From Theocolax elegans (Eukaryota; Arthropoda; Insecta; Hymenoptera; Cerocephalidae): a stretch of DNA of 64,000 nt. A program made the translations under genes and the position numbers. The stretch's first letter is position 1, and every line of letters begins with the position of its first letter. The stretch covers positions 45,650,307-45,714,306 of the forward strand of contig CM047426.1 in NCBI GenBank assembly GCA_026168455.1, written 5' to 3'. The notes beneath the pieces were generated by a model, which was not told the origin of the DNA, did not search any database, and saw only the letters and a list, made by a program, of their open reading frames with translations. Of the stretch, positions 33,355 to 45,830 are shown one piece after another.

Positions 33355-36078
33355 TCATGAGCTGGAGTCTTGAACACTGTGGAGAAAGTTAAGTAAGCTT
33401 GATTTGAAGATCAGAATATTGGGACTATCTCTAATATTGCTTGGTAGTTTATTCCAGAGTTCCATCGCAGACAAAATGAAAGATGACTTATATGAGTCTC
33501 TATATGCAACCGGAATTATAAAAACGTCATCCGAGCGCCTCGATCTACGATTTTCATCACTTTTAAATTTCAAACCATCATATAGATAGCTCGGTCTCTG
33601 AGTTAATAATAATTTATACATAAAGAGATCAAGAAAATAATTGCGACGAACTTTTAGAGAAAACCAGCCTAGTCGTTCATAATACGGTTGTAAAGCTGAA
33701 TCTCGTTTTAAATGATAAATAAATCGTATAACAGAATTACACAGCCTTTGAAGTTTAGCCTCCAGATACGATGGTAGGTCATTGAATACAAGACAAGCAT
33801 AGTCGAAATGAGGGAAAATTAAAGCCTTATCAAGCAACAGACGAGCTGCGAAGATATACGCGCAATATGTGCATTCTACGAGAGGTCACTAGTCAGGATA
33901 ACACCCAACATCAAGCGTAATGACATCTGTGTAGAAGCAAAGAGGATAGCCTTGGTTTTACTGATGTTCAACTTCAAACCATTGTTGGATACCCAGTTTG
34001 CTATCGACTGAATATCACTATTCAACTCAGCAATCGCCTGATTAATAGATGAAGGCCTACACTGCACATATATCTTCAAATCATCCGCAAACAACATAGA
34101 TGTAGAATATTTAACAACTTTGAGAATGGAGTTAACATATATCAAAAATATTATGGGGCCAGGAGTAGATCCTTGTGGCACTCCTGATGTTATTGGTAAA
34201 AAGTTGGAGGTTGAATAATTCAGATTGAGCACAGCCTTCGTACGGTCTGATAAATAAGAATATAACCACTTCATTGCCAACGGAGAAAAGTTCAATTCTT
34301 TAAGTCTAGTTAAGAGAATAGTATGATCGATGGTGTCAAATGCTCGACTCATGTCAAAAAATACCATAAAAGTTACCATACCGTGCTCGAATCCATAACG
34401 AATATCATCTGTAACCTTCAAAAAGTCTGCCTGAGTGCTAAACCCACTACGAAAGCCCGATTGATATGGAGAAAGTAAAAACGTGGATTCAAGATAATGT
34501 GTTAATTGACTGGCAATAATGCGATCGAATACTTTGGCAAAATGAGGGAGCTGTGCAATAGGGCGAGTATCAACTAGAGATTTTTTTGATAGAGGTACCA
34601 CTACTGATTTCTTCCACAGATCAGGACATACACCAGAATCAATTGACTCATTAAAAAGGTTAACAAAAAATGGCACAATACTAATGAATACATCCGCGAA
34701 GTAAGAGAGAGATAAACCATCGCAGCTGCGGCTCTTAGATTTTGGCAGATAAGCTTTCATTGCCGACAACACAGATTCATAATCAGCGTGATGGTACGAA
34801 AATAATACAGCTCCTTCATGGTATGGCCTACTAATAATTTCCTCGAATCGAACCAGAGAACGAGATGGATGACACGAAGCAATTTCGGAATAATATTTAA
34901 TGAGCAACAGCTTCCAATAAGTAGCTGAGTCCGAAGCATCCCTTAAAGCATTCACAAGGTAAACATCACGAGCCTTTTTAATTTCCAACTTAAGATGCTT
35001 TCGCATAATTTTATACTGCAAAAGTAAAGCATTACTATGTCTCCTGCGAGATGCTTTGTAAAGGTGATCACGTATACGACATTTTTCTCTAAGATCATTT
35101 GTGAACCATGGGGCAGGTCTTCTTTTTAATGTACGATTTATGACGGGTGCAAGTTCATCAAGTAAATTTACTGCCATATCTCTAAACGTAGTCAACTTAG
35201 CATTAATATCAAGAGAATCGTTATGATTCTGAAAAAGAGTATTATTATTAAGGTAAGATTGCAGCTCTGTGGAAAATAGTTGTGGATTGAAACCGGGGAA
35301 GTTACGAGATAATAATGAAAAGTGAGGCTTGACAGGCTGTTCCAGTCCGTAGTCCAGTATCAAATAATCATGACAGTTGATGAAAGGAGTTGAAGATTTA
35401 TAATAACCTTTTACTTTATCCTCAGAATCCACAATGATTACATCCAACCAGGTATTCGACTTATCGCGATGATGAGTTGGACCATAAGGAATAAGATGCA
35501 GACTAAAATCACCAATCAAGCTATTGAGATGATTACCATAGTAGTTATTAGTTAACAAATCAGAGTTCAGGTCACCTGCCAAGATAATATCTTGGTACAG
35601 ATGAATAAGATCACCAAGTACTTGGAATACTCCAAACAAAACTTGACCTTTAGGATGACGGTAAACTAACAACAATAGAATTTTTTAATTAAAACAAGAA
35701 GATAATTCAAGACTTAAAAATTCATTAGCATTAATATCTACGTTCACAGATTTAGAAAGAGACTTAAAAGAAATAGTATTGCGAACATAGCAAGCCACAC
35801 CTCCTCCCTGTACAAAAGCTCTCTTTTCTCCTGCCGATCTAATATTTCTATCATTTCTAATTAATACATAATTTTCGATGTTAAAAAGAGAGGTAGGCTG
35901 TTGGTGTAAGCCACGCCTCGGACAAAGATAAAATATCAATAGTTTCCCTCACAAGAAAATCTTGAATATCATTAAAATGTTCTTTTAAGGAATTAACATT
36001 AATTTGAGCGACTCTTAAATAGGGATCAGATGAAGGAAGTATAATTGAACCATTGTCAGGTTTATAATCTTTCTGCAT
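33355..36078 (-). pseudogene. LINE-D ORF2: endonuclease and reverse transcriptase
   Basis: Starts at 36078, about 10 bp after the ORF1 stop. The endonuclease has VAQINVNSL, ILSLSEAWL (catalytic Glu), GGGVACYVR, AGDLNSD and NCHDYLILDY (the SDH box, Ser-Asp lost, His kept). A frameshift lies at about 35685-35675. The long frame 35675-33876 holds the linker, RT (SGFRSGFSTQADFLKV, FFDMSRAFDTIDH, SGVPQGSTPGPIIFLIYV) and an intact FADD box (SMLFADDLKIYVQC, about 34080). The C-terminal part (33837-33355) is in another frame. About four lesions in total. It would nick target DNA and copy LINE RNA by target-primed reverse transcription if intact. Confidence 0.9.
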
Positions 36079-36087
36079 CTTCAGTAG

Positions 36088-36447
36088 TCACTGTAATTTA
36101 TTTAAATCAAATTGAGTAGAAATAATTATAGCAGCAATATGATCGCTGCTACGAACGTATATTAAACCATTTCTAGACCAAACATGTTTGTAGTTAAGTT
36201 CGCGAGCCTTGATTTTAGTTTGCACAAGCAATCTGTATATAGCTGGGGGCAGCATATCATATAATCTAATTACCGAATTATTTTCAGAAGTGGGTTGAGT
36301 AGAGATAAGACTCAGATATGTAATTTCCCCATATTCGCGTTTCACCTTTAAAACATGTTCCTTGATATCGTAGGATTTAGATTTTACAATATAAGAAACG
36401 AATTTTGACACATTCGGATGAGACAACTTAGATTTATTTAGTTCCTG
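36088..36447 (-). pseudogene. LINE-D ORF1, C-terminal half (FP-like domain)
   Basis: Continuation of ORF1 across the fold-back insertion. Joined at the 8-bp duplication, the reading frame runs ..KFQPKH|QELNKSKLSHP.. without a stop. It contains VSYIVKSKSYDIKEHVLKV, IRLYDMLPPAIYRLLVQTKI and HVWSRNGLIYVR, the layout of the C-terminal domain shared with baculovirus FP-like proteins in LINE ORF1s. It stops at 36088, just before ORF2. The domain is thought to bind RNA. Confidence 0.75.
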
Positions 36448-36455
36448 ATGCTTTG

Positions 36456-38129
36456 ACCGACCCTACCCCAGCCCGACGACCCTTCGAAATATAATAAAAA
36501 AAATGCTAATCGACGTATTTTTAATTGTACTTTTCAACAAAAAAAAATTTTCAATTGTACCCCCGTAGTTTTTTAGAAAAAAAATCCTAAAGTACTAGAA
36601 TATTAATCCGCCAATAGCTCCTTTTAAAGTGGTTTTAACGTTAAAGGAAAGGTGCAGAAAAATTGTACCTTTTTTATACTTAATTGTACCACCGTTACTT
36701 TTGCGAAATAATATAATACAATAAATAAAAAATCAAAAAAATTGTACTAACATAGTGCAAATATATTTCCAGTCACCGCGCATGCGCGGTCACCGGAAAT
36801 ACGAGAAACGCATGCGTAGGGACTTTCTTACGGCGCGTTATTTAAAAGTCATGAATAGATCAAAAAATGCTCGAAAGATCTTATAAAAAATAGTCAATGA
36901 TGTATATTCATTTATCTTTCATAGACTTTACAGAAAATTTAATTGTACCACCTGAGGTTTTGAGAAAAAAAAAGTTATTGTCAGGTTACAGGTGGAAACG
37001 TTGGGAGCAGCGTGTGCAACAGCTGTTTAACAATAAAAAGACAAATTAAATATTCTTTTTTATTTGTTCTTAATTGTACCATCATTAGTTTGTTGGTTTA
37101 CACATTAAATTTCAGCAGAGAGAATTAAATAATAACCAGGGGGCAAGCATGGGCATCGCACATGCGCAGTTGTGGCGTACGAAAAGGCGGGTGATTTAAA
37201 ATTCAAAGAAACGTGAAAGTTGGTATAATGACTCTGAAAAAAATAGTTAAAAATGTATTTATATTTATATTTAATAAACTTTACAGAAAAATTAATTGTA
37301 ACACCTGAGATTTTGAGAAAAAAAAAGTTATTGACAGGTTACAGGTGGAAACGTTAGAAGCAGCGTGTACAACTGCTGTTTAACAATAAAAAGATAAATA
37401 AAATATTCTTTTTTATTTGTTCTTAATTGTACCATCATTAGTTTGTTGGTTTACACATTAAATTTGAGCAGAGATAATTAAATAATAATCAGGGGCAAGC
37501 ATGGGCATCGCGCATGCGTAGTTGTGGCGTACGAAAAGGCGGGCGATTTAAAATTCAAAAAAACGTGAAAGTTGGTATAATGACTCTGAAAAAAATAGTT
37601 AACGATGTATTTTTATTTATATTTAATAAACTTTACAGAAAAATTAATTGTACCACCTGAGATTTTGAGAAAAAAAAAGTTATTGTCAGGTTACAGGTGG
37701 AAACGTTGAAAGCAGCGTGCACAACAGCTGTTTAACAATTAACAGACGTATTAAATATTCTTTTTCATTTGTTCTTAATTGTACCATCATTAGTTTATTG
37801 GTTTACACATTAAATTTGAGCAAAAATAATTAAATAATTACCAGCGGGCCTATGAAGGCAGGCGTCTTAAAATCGCGAAAAAAGCAAGTAATAACAAAAG
37901 TGTTTATTATTTATGAGGCTTATGTGAGTATTTGAGACTTATGTAGACAGTCGTCTATAACTCGTTTTGGGTTGAAAAATTGAGAAGTAAGTACGGCCCC
38001 GTCTTAGTCAATAACCTGAGGGATAGTTTATTTTTAAAAACATAAAGCAAATCAACAATAAAAATATGGTCCACCCTATCTATGCATACATACATATATA
38101 TATATATATATTAAATTACGTATATAATA

Positions 38130-38176
<47 letters not shown>

Positions 38177-39517
38177 TATATGGAAAGGTATTTATCTGAA
38201 CTCTTTATTATTGATTTGCTTTATGTTTTTAAAAATAAACTATCCCTCAGGTTATTGACTAAGACGGGGCCGTACTTACTTCTCAATTTTTCGACCCAAA
38301 AGAGTTATAGACGACTGTCTATATAAGTCTCAAATACCCACATAACCCTCATAAATAATAAACACTTTTGACTTTTTTTATGAAAAAACTATAAAAGCCT
38401 TATAATAATGCATCTTCTTTAGGATTATAACCAAAAACGGGGTTACAAGGTCAAATAACCGAGCGTTACTTGTTTTTTTCGCGTTTTTAAAACGCTTGAC
38501 TTCATAGGCGTCACAACCGCACATGCGCATAGTGCGCCCGTTCGTTCAGCTAATTATTTACTATTGTTTCTAATTGATTCCCATTAATAAATACAAAGTT
38601 TGACGATTGTACAATTACGTACAGATAATGCACATTTTTTTATTTACTCATAGTAGAGTTAAATATCAATGATTCGGAGGGTACAATTACTTTTTCCACA
38701 AATTCTGGTAATTAATGATAATAATGCGACGATGGATAATTTATCAATGCCTCCCATGCATTTTTTCCCTTTTTTACGATTTTAAAATCTCGTGCGGTTG
38801 AAAAGCTCGTGTGCATGCGAATCTCGCACTTCCGTTGGCCGCGCATGCGCAGTAGCTGAAAACGGACTGTCAATCAGACGATATTGCTTTTTTAATATTT
38901 TTGCGTTATACCGTTATTTTTTCGGAAAAGTGAGGGTGGTACAATTACGACGTAAAAGCGATTCTAAAACGAGTAACCGACCTTTCAATATTCCCATACT
39001 TTGGCATTTCTTTTCTCAAAAACTAAGAGGGTACAATTCGTAATTCCGACAATTCTATTGATCCTGGTTAATGATGTGTCAATGGGTATTTTTTCCAACG
39101 CCTTCCGTGCATTTTTTCTTTGTTTGACACTTTGAAAACTCGCGCGGTGGAAAAGCCCGTGCTCATGCGTCTCTCGTACTTCCGGTGGCCGCGCATGCGC
39201 AGAAGCTGAGAACGGACTCTCCATATGACGGTATTGCTTTTTTTATATTTTACTGCTATACCGATGCTTCTTTCATGAAAGTGAGGGTGGTACAATTAAG
39301 TGCAAAAAAGGTACAATTTTTTTACACCCTAATTAGGACGAAGGAACGATTGTAAGGTGAGGTATCGGTGTTTTAATATTGCAATACTTTGTCATTTTTT
39401 TTCTCAAAAACGGTGGGGGTACAATTAAAATTTCTTGTTTTTTTAGAAAGTAGAATTAAAAATACATCGGATAGCATTTTTTTTTTTATAAAATTCCGTA
39501 GGTCGGCGAAGGGCGGT
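36456..39517. mobile_element. 3,062-bp fold-back element with tandem-repeat arms, 8-bp TSD
   Basis: Inserted in LINE-D ORF1 with the perfect 8-bp duplication ATGCTTTG (36448-36455 and 39518-39525). Ends: ACCGACCCTACCCC and, inverted, ACCGCCCTTCGCCG. Long diverged inverted arms share AATTGTACCCCC..TTTTGAGAAAAAA motifs. The left arm has three ~354-bp direct repeats (starting about 36937, 37292, 37645); the right arm has two ~350-bp units (38773, 39122) with GCGCATGCGCAG. A near-perfect palindrome lies at the centre (about 37905-38345) around (TA)n. No transposase. Overall like Drosophila FB/Galileo-type elements in architecture. Confidence 0.8.
37905..38345. repeat. Central palindrome of the fold-back element
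   Basis: TATCCCTCAGGTTATTGACT and AAGACGGGGCCGTACTTACT on the right are complemented on the left (about 37985-38035), continuing outwards through GACGACTGTCTATA. The arms are about 170 bp around a ~120-bp AT microsatellite. Frames over the (TA)n are artefacts. Confidence 0.9.
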
Positions 39518-39525
39518 ATGCTTTG

Positions 39526-40214
39526 GTTGAAATTTACGAACCTCAATAATATCGTTCTCAGTTTAAAATAGAAACAATCAAATCTCTCGGAGGCATAGTA
39601 CAGTTTGTTGGAATCCCAGATACTTTTAATTCAGACCCAAGAGGAATAGAGCATGTACTCTTCATTTCTTCCAACTAAGCCTCTATCCTGTCAATACGAG
39701 ACGCATTTTCACCCAGGAGAGAGTTCATTGAGTCAAGCTAATTTGTTATCTCACTATGATTCTGAGACATTTTAGTAAAAATCATGGTCATTTTGTCAGA
39801 ATCAGACATATTAGACCAATCAGCTGCTGTACCCTGAGATGAAGTTTGAGGTACAGAAGAAGTAGTTTCATGAGAAAACCGAGGAGCATGCCCATTAGAA
39901 AAAGAATTATTGCCATTAAAAGACATATCTAATGCTTGTAAATGACAATTATTGATAGTATTCGGATTCAGATGACTGTCGATATTGCGTGATTTGTCGA
40001 AACACTGAGAACAATTTGAAAAAGAAGTCGATTTCTCGTTTAGAGTTTCCTGGTATTTACGATCGATGACACGAAATGATCTGACATTACAGTTATCAGT
40101 TGGTTTCTTCGAAGTATAAATAATAGAGCAACCAGGATGAAAAAATTTACCACAGATAATGCATCTACGACTCTCATTCACAATGTTTTGGTTACACCTA
40201 GCACAGAACGGCAT
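39526..40214 (-). pseudogene. LINE-D ORF1, N-terminal half
   Basis: I prefer the ATG at 40214 (MPFCARCNQN) to the longer frame at 40262, because the zinc finger starts there: CARC, CIICGKFFHPGC (PHD-like spacing). A Ser/Asn-rich region follows, then a helical segment around MTMIFTKMSQNHSEI. Two in-frame TAG codons (39738 and about 39670) precede LKVSGIPTNCTMPPRDLIV, which matches the GIPTTYFLP block of the ORF1 copies at 24.6 kb. The frame meets the fold-back element at 39525 and resumes at 36447. Confidence 0.75.
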
Positions 40215-40262
40215 TTGAATTATAAAAACAAAAATGAAACGGTAACTAGAAAGAGAAGACAT

Positions 40263-40644
40263 ATAAATAAAAATTAAAAAATAAAAAATAAAAAATGTCC
40301 AATCTAGAGCATACTTTGATTCTCCTAATAATTTAAGAATGTAAATATAATTATGTGATCCAATTTAACAATGACTTCATGTAACATGCCGTTGAATTAT
40401 GCAATAATAATAACTCATACACATTCGATGATTTAAATTGACTCTTTAACATAGTACTATCACACAATTTAAAATAAAAATAGAAAGGTACCAAACTAAA
40501 TTAATATTACGCTCACAAAACATAAACACCGAGATATAAAAACAAAATATCGATTAATAGTCGCTTAATTATAATTTACGATAAAATTTACGATAAAAAC
40601 CAAAATATAAGTGAGTTCGAGTGTACCTGTACCAAAATTGTAAC
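40263..40644. other. AT-rich interval, no gene seen
   Basis: No ORF or repeat recognised. It could be LINE-D 5' leader, since it lies just upstream of ORF1 on the minus strand. Confidence 0.4.
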
Positions 40645-41060
40645 CTGTCACTTGTCAATGAAGAAGAGTAGCCTCAGTAGAGTGACCAGACCTAAAACCC
40701 GCCTGACGATAATCCAACAACTCATAGGTTTCCAAGTAACCAATAAGACGACTGTGAATGATTCTCTCAAGAACTTTTGACAACTCGGGTAATAGATTAA
40801 TCGGTTGAGTGTCAGAATGCGAAGCAAGGGATCTTGATTTTAAAAGTGGGACAATAAATGCACTTTTCCATTCATTTGGGAACTTTGCAGCTACTAAAGA
40901 CGTATTTATGAGACAAGCCAAAAGAACAGGTGAGGTATCACAAGCTTCAGCATAGAAACATCAAGACCATCCAAGCCAGAACCTCATGACCTGGACAAAG
41001 TTAGAGCATCGGCTACTTCAGTCGCACTTACGAGAGTTAATTGAAACGAGTACCTTATGA
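40645..41060 (-). pseudogene. LINE-E: RT fragment of another Jockey/CR1-like LINE
   Basis: Minus-strand frame with FPNEWKSAFIVPLLKSRSLA, INLLPELSKVLERIIHSRL and GFRSGHSTEATLL, the RT fingers region that precedes the catalytic palm. Upstream pieces in other frames (around 40950-41030) carry GLDGLDVSMLK-like linker. Truncated at both ends; the FADD box is absent. Confidence 0.8.
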
Positions 41061-41880
41061 TAGAATTGTTGGGGAAACTACAGGCTCATACAGATACATG
41101 ACGCTTTAAAGCATTATTTTACGTGGTATTATTACATTGTAAAGCTCACTTGGAATCTAGCTTGGCCAGACCGTGAGAGAGGAGTATGAGCTTCTGGTAT
41201 AGACACACGCACACGCACAAAATCACTGTCACTGTGGCAGCGTTAAGCAGAGTAATCCAGCCATTCCGTAAACTGATTTGTGATTCTTGTTATATCCAAC
41301 TGATTTTCCATGATGATTCTTGTTTAGTATGTCCTGAAGAAGCTAATCAAGTATCCGGTAAGGAAGGAGTCCATGCAGCATCTGACAGGTACGGTGAAGA
41401 GATTCAAGCCGAATCCAGCCTCGTTGAAAGAAGCGATGGTCCTCCGCTCATGTAGAACCTCCTTCGAGTAGCTGCAAAAATATTAATAAGTAACAGTGAA
41501 GATAATTTAAGCATGCGGATAGCAGTAGGTTGTGAAACCTAGTTGCAGGCAGGACGAGGGAAAAGAAGTGAGGTTAGGATGGTACTTCATTCAACCAATA
41601 GTCAGAGACCATGACGACATATTATATGATGTGTCAACAACCTATGACACAACCCTCTTATTCTAACATTTACCGTAATCCTAATGTAGGCATAACGCAT
41701 TACCTACTATGCCAGTAAATCCTACTGTGTATCAACTAGCTCAATTCAATCCGAACAACAAACATGAAAATTTAAACTACACCGGGGCTGGTTGCCAGTG
41801 TGCAACAATGAGCAACCCGCAAAACCCACGTGCGAATAATTGCATAGTCATCAAAGTAAAACGAGCGAACTAAATAAATA
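41061..41880. other. Unassigned interval with one 89-codon frame
   Basis: A plus-strand frame 41186-41455 (with CDSCYIQLIFHDDSCLVC and an acidic tail) is not recognised and has no supporting context. (AC)n at about 41207-41218. I would not call a gene here without transcripts. Confidence 0.3.
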
Positions 41881-42690
41881 AAATGAAAACTTTATAGTTG
41901 ATTCAGCCGCAGAAATCAACGCTAGACGACGAGAAGCTATAAAAATCTCATTAATAATTGACACTGGTCATATAATCACTATTACTGGAATTTTGGATCA
42001 AACCATCAAAACCCTAGGAATAGTTACATTGAAGTTATTAGACCTCGAACATACCTTTCATATATTACCTTCAACATGCCCATCTGAATGCAATCTTGGG
42101 ACTTTCTTTCTTGAAGAAAAAAGAGCCAAAGTAAATTTAGATCTTGTCACTATCGTAACTATCAGTCACCCTACAGAGCCCATCCATTTTGAAGAAAATT
42201 ACAAAATTGAGGACAAAAACGACCAAACAATACCAAAATCATATGTGACAACCTTGAAATCTGCAAAAACAGAGTTCTCACATTGATTCAATCGAGGGAG
42301 AAGCATACACGAAATTAATCAAAACTTCTCCAGGAGTAGTTATAAGTGAAGCCACCGTCACACACTCAAAAGCAAAGTGTTACGTAATAGCTATTAACAC
42401 CAGAAATTATCCAATTATAGTAGAAATCAAACTATAAGAGTTAATACCATTCGTCTTTGAGAGATTCGGAAGAATTCTTTGAAAACTCAAAATTGTGTGA
42501 TATAACGAAAAGATACGAACTTGGCAAAATTAATTAAATCAAGTCATAACAGAGATGATGCATATCCGTATATCTTTCAGCTAGAAAACGATCATCCGTC
42601 AAGTACACATTACACTAAACACAAGATAGCGACCACCAATGAGAAATCTGAAAGCACCAAACGGTATCTATGTGTATAATATATAATATC
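41881..42690 (+). pseudogene. gypsy-type protease / pre-RT fragment
   Basis: Old retrotransposon fragment. VDSAAEIN at about 41900 sits where the retropepsin D-S/T-G box is expected (Gly replaced by Ala), and IIDTGHIITITGIL follows. CNLGTFFLEEKRAKVNLD (about 42090) corresponds to the LG..F second half of the protease. After a frame break, PGVVISEATV and HPSS..KHKIATT (42560-42640) follow the spacer that precedes RT in gypsy-type pol. RT itself is missing. In-frame stops make it dead. The family can be called only as Ty3/gypsy-like, perhaps errantivirus-like. Confidence 0.6.
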
Positions 42691-42890
42691 GGTCTCTCCG
42701 AACTAAATGCTTTATTTTGGAATAAAGTATGCACATTGTACTTTTCGTCCACTATGGTTGGTCGAATTTCCCAGAGCACGACCTTTCCAAACAAATTAAA
42801 GGCGTTTCGTTCTCGATCTACAGCTTGGACTCCTCAGTAAGGAACGAGAGATCGTACCTTAGACGCCTATCGCAAGATGAACCGTGACGC
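42683..42890 (+). repeat. LTR-like fragment, copy 1
   Basis: CCACTATGGTTGGTCGAATT, CAGCTTGGACTCCTCAGTAA and flanking bases match 44845-45039. It follows the gypsy-type fragment on the same strand. After it, GTGACGCCAGCAAAATGTTA could be a primer-binding-site region. A further short piece (GGTCTCTCAGAAC..GGCTTTACTTTATAATGGA) lies at 42990-43025. Confidence 0.55.
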
Positions 42891-43029
42891 CAGCAAAATG
42901 TTATGCGGCTAGAGTGTGACGTATTAGACAAAGTCGCAGGTTATTTAAAAAAAATGAATTTGTCGTTCGGTGATAAATTAATATAGGTCTCTCAGAACAA
43001 AAGGCTTTACTTTATAATGGAGCGTATTA

Positions 43030-44560
43030 TATGCTTGCAGTTACTGATTAAAACTTAAATTATTAATTAGATTCCAAATTAACGACTTTTTAGGACATTT
43101 TACATACATTTTTTGCACAAATGGTTCCTTTTTGACGATATGCTTTTTAAGTAAATATTTTAACTTTAATTAAACTAGTAAAATTTATAAAATTATTATC
43201 AAACTTTTAAAAAGATATTGACATTTACAGATTTGATGGCTGGTTTCATAATTAACTTATATCAGTTGTATCTCCTGCCCAAAGCTATCTAGAGAGATGA
43301 AAAAAAAGTAAGATATTAGGGTTATTTTAAAATAAATATAGCTGACATGTTTATTGGTGTCGATCAAAATATCAAAATCTGTAAATTCCTACACTCTTGG
43401 AGACGGATATAAAGTTGGATTTTTTAGATAAATTTTCAAAGTGAAATATGTCAAAGTCTAAGAAGTATAGAAAAACGCAAAAAAAAAGAAAATAAAGATC
43501 TTGACCATTGCATATGAAAAAATTTTAATAAAAGGTCTGCCAGTCGAACACGGTACGTGAAAATACGCTACTTAAATGAAAAAAATAATGAGTTTTTGAA
43601 AATATTTTCAACTTGTGAAAGTTAAAAATAATTTTCAGAACTTCTTTTACTGATTAAAAAAATTATTTCTTATTTATTTCACACTATTACAAATTTTTAC
43701 CCCAATAAAGTACAAACAATATGAACCTTGGAAACAAGAATTTTCAACCTATGAGAAATAACGGAAACCCTAATACAGACCGCCGTCCATATTTATATGC
43801 TCACCTCAAGAAATAAAAATATAATAAGTTTTGATACGGGGGAAGTATACGGGCTACATACACCTGCGGGGGCTCATTCTGTACATTTTTTAATACTTTA
43901 AGATACATTAAAACTCAAATCGATTAACAATTTTATTAATTTTTTATTACGACATAACGTTCGATAAAACATTGAAAATTTTTTATCAACTTTAAATTTA
44001 CACGTTTTTGTGGGAAAAATTCCTACAATAAATTTTTTTTTATATATGTAAAGGAAAAGTACACATTTTTTTTCATCAGAAAAGAATTTAATTATTTAGA
44101 ATAAATGTACTATCAGTCTGAATTTTCTCATAATCATTTATGAAAATTTTTTTTTATTATGAAGTCGATTGTTTACTTTCTGGCATTTCTTAATAATTCT
44201 GATATTATTATTATAAATGACTAGGGGGAACCCCCTGCTCACTAATCGCCAACCTCCACTTTTTCATATATAGATCAATTTAAATATCAAGTGTTAAAAT
44301 ATGTTATCTTAATTTTTAAAATAATTAATGTAAAATTACTGGAATTTTTTAAGATCAGAAGTTTTAATTATTACAAAAAAATAATTAATTTTAAAAATTA
44401 ATAATTATTTATGACAAATTAAAACATATCTTTAATTTTTTTTCTATTATTATTTTTAAGTTTTTTGGACAATTTATATATAAAATAACTATTTTAATAA
44501 AAACTATTAATTTCCCAATTAATAAATTTAATAAAAATTATTTTTATTTCTCAAAAAATC
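43030..44560. other. AT-rich interval, no gene seen
   Basis: No ORF above background and no repeat I can define. A short palindrome AGGGGGAACCCCCT lies at 44222-44235. Confidence 0.4.
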
Positions 44561-44564
44561 CAAT

Positions 44565-45830
44565 AATTAATTAAAATATCCTTGAATTCCCGCAAAATCC
44601 CGTAATTAGTTCAAATATTCCGAAATACCTTAAAAATTTCCGAAAAAAATTGTAATTTGTATAAATACCCTGGAATCCCCAAATATTTCGAATTTAGTAC
44701 AAATACCCCAAAAAACCTTAAAAATTCTCAAAATTCCCAAAAAATCTAATAATTAAGGAAAATATCCGATTCACGAAAAATCCCATAAATAGTGTAAAGT
44801 TATAAAATTTTGAAATAAAATGAATTTATTGTTTGTAAATATCTATATGTGTATATAATTCGATCTCACCGAACGAAATACTTTAGTTTAAAAGAAAGCA
44901 GGCCTATTGTACTCTTTGTCCACTATGGTTGGTGGAATTTCCCAGAGCACGGCGTTTTAAAAAAAATTAAAGGCGCTTCGTCCTCGATCTCCAGCTTGGA
45001 CTCCTCAGTAAGGAACTGGAGATCTTACAGGCGTCTGAAGTAAATACATGAGAATTCCCGAAAAATCTCAGTATGAGTGTAAATACCCGATTCACCTTCA
45101 AAAGCCCCGAAATTCCCAAATACCCAAACACCTTAAAAATTCCAAGTGTTCCCGAAATATCCAGAAATTGATGCAAATAACCATGAATTCACCAATCCAG
45201 AAATGTCAAGAAGTTGATGCAATTAGCCATGAATTCACAAAAAATCCCGGAGTTCCCAAAAAATCCAGAATTGGATGAATTTGCCCCAGAACTCCTGAAA
45301 AATATTGGAATTCCCGAACAATCCGTAATTAGAGAAAATATCCTGAAAAACAATAATAATTCCCGGAATTCCCAAAATATCCCGAAATTGATGCAAATTT
45401 CCTAAAATTCTCGAAAAATCTCGTAATTTCAGATAATATCCCAAAACACCTTAAAATTGCCGCATTTCCCGAATGCTGCAGAATAAAGTGCATATATCCC
45501 GAATTACCTTAAAAATTACCGGAATTCCTTAAATATCCAGAGAAAGATGCAAAGAATCCAGAATTCCCGAAAAATCCCGAATTAGAGTTAATATACCGAA
45601 ATACATTAATAATTCCCGGAGTCTCAAAATAACCAGAGCTTGAAGTAAATATACCTAAAGTACCTAAAAATTCCGGAATTCCCGAAAAATCCTGTAAACA
45701 GTGCATATATCCCGAAATATCTTAAAAATTCCCGGAACTCCAAAAATATCCAGATGTTTATGCAAATGTCCCAAATTTGCCGAACAATCCCGTAATTAGA
45801 GACAATATCCCGAATGTGACGATTGCGAAT
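44565..45830. repeat. Degenerate satellite, ~80-90 bp units rich in AATTCCCGAAAAATCCCG
   Basis: Repeated blocks AATTCCCGAAAAATCCCGTA, AATTAGAG..AATATCCCGAA, ATACCTTAAAAATTCCCGGA and ATCCAGAAATTGATGCAAAT recur in the same order at least a dozen times with 15-25% divergence by eye. A solo-LTR-like insertion interrupts it at 44799-45039. Frames over it (Phe/Ile/Gly-rich minus; Pro/Lys/Ser-rich plus) are artefacts of the repeat. Confidence 0.85.
44799..45039 (+). mobile_element. Solo-LTR-like insertion in the satellite
   Basis: 241 bp that break the satellite, flanked by GTAAA on both sides (44794-44798 and 45040-45044), the size expected for LTR-element integration. Its 44845-45030 part matches 42683-42870, which follows a gypsy-type fragment. 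No internal coding DNA, hence a solo LTR. The exact LTR ends are uncertain by a base or two. Confidence 0.65.

Larger units (their letters stand above)
32893..40262 (-). mobile_element. LINE-D: near full-length Jockey/CR1-like LINE, split by a fold-back element
   Basis: Minus-strand LINE with ORF1 (PHD-like finger, coiled-coil, FP-like domain) and ORF2 (APE endonuclease, RT). The 3' end is (CAAT)n at 32893. The 5' boundary is uncertain near 40262. ORF1 is cut by the 3,062-bp insertion at 36456-39517. Family members in the window: LINE-A (300-2335) and the ORF1 fragments at 24.6-26.8 kb. Confidence 0.85.

Noticed and set aside
41881..42690. Intact endogenous retrovirus
   Set aside because: Only protease-region fragments with in-frame stops; no RT, integrase or envelope frame on this strand nearby.
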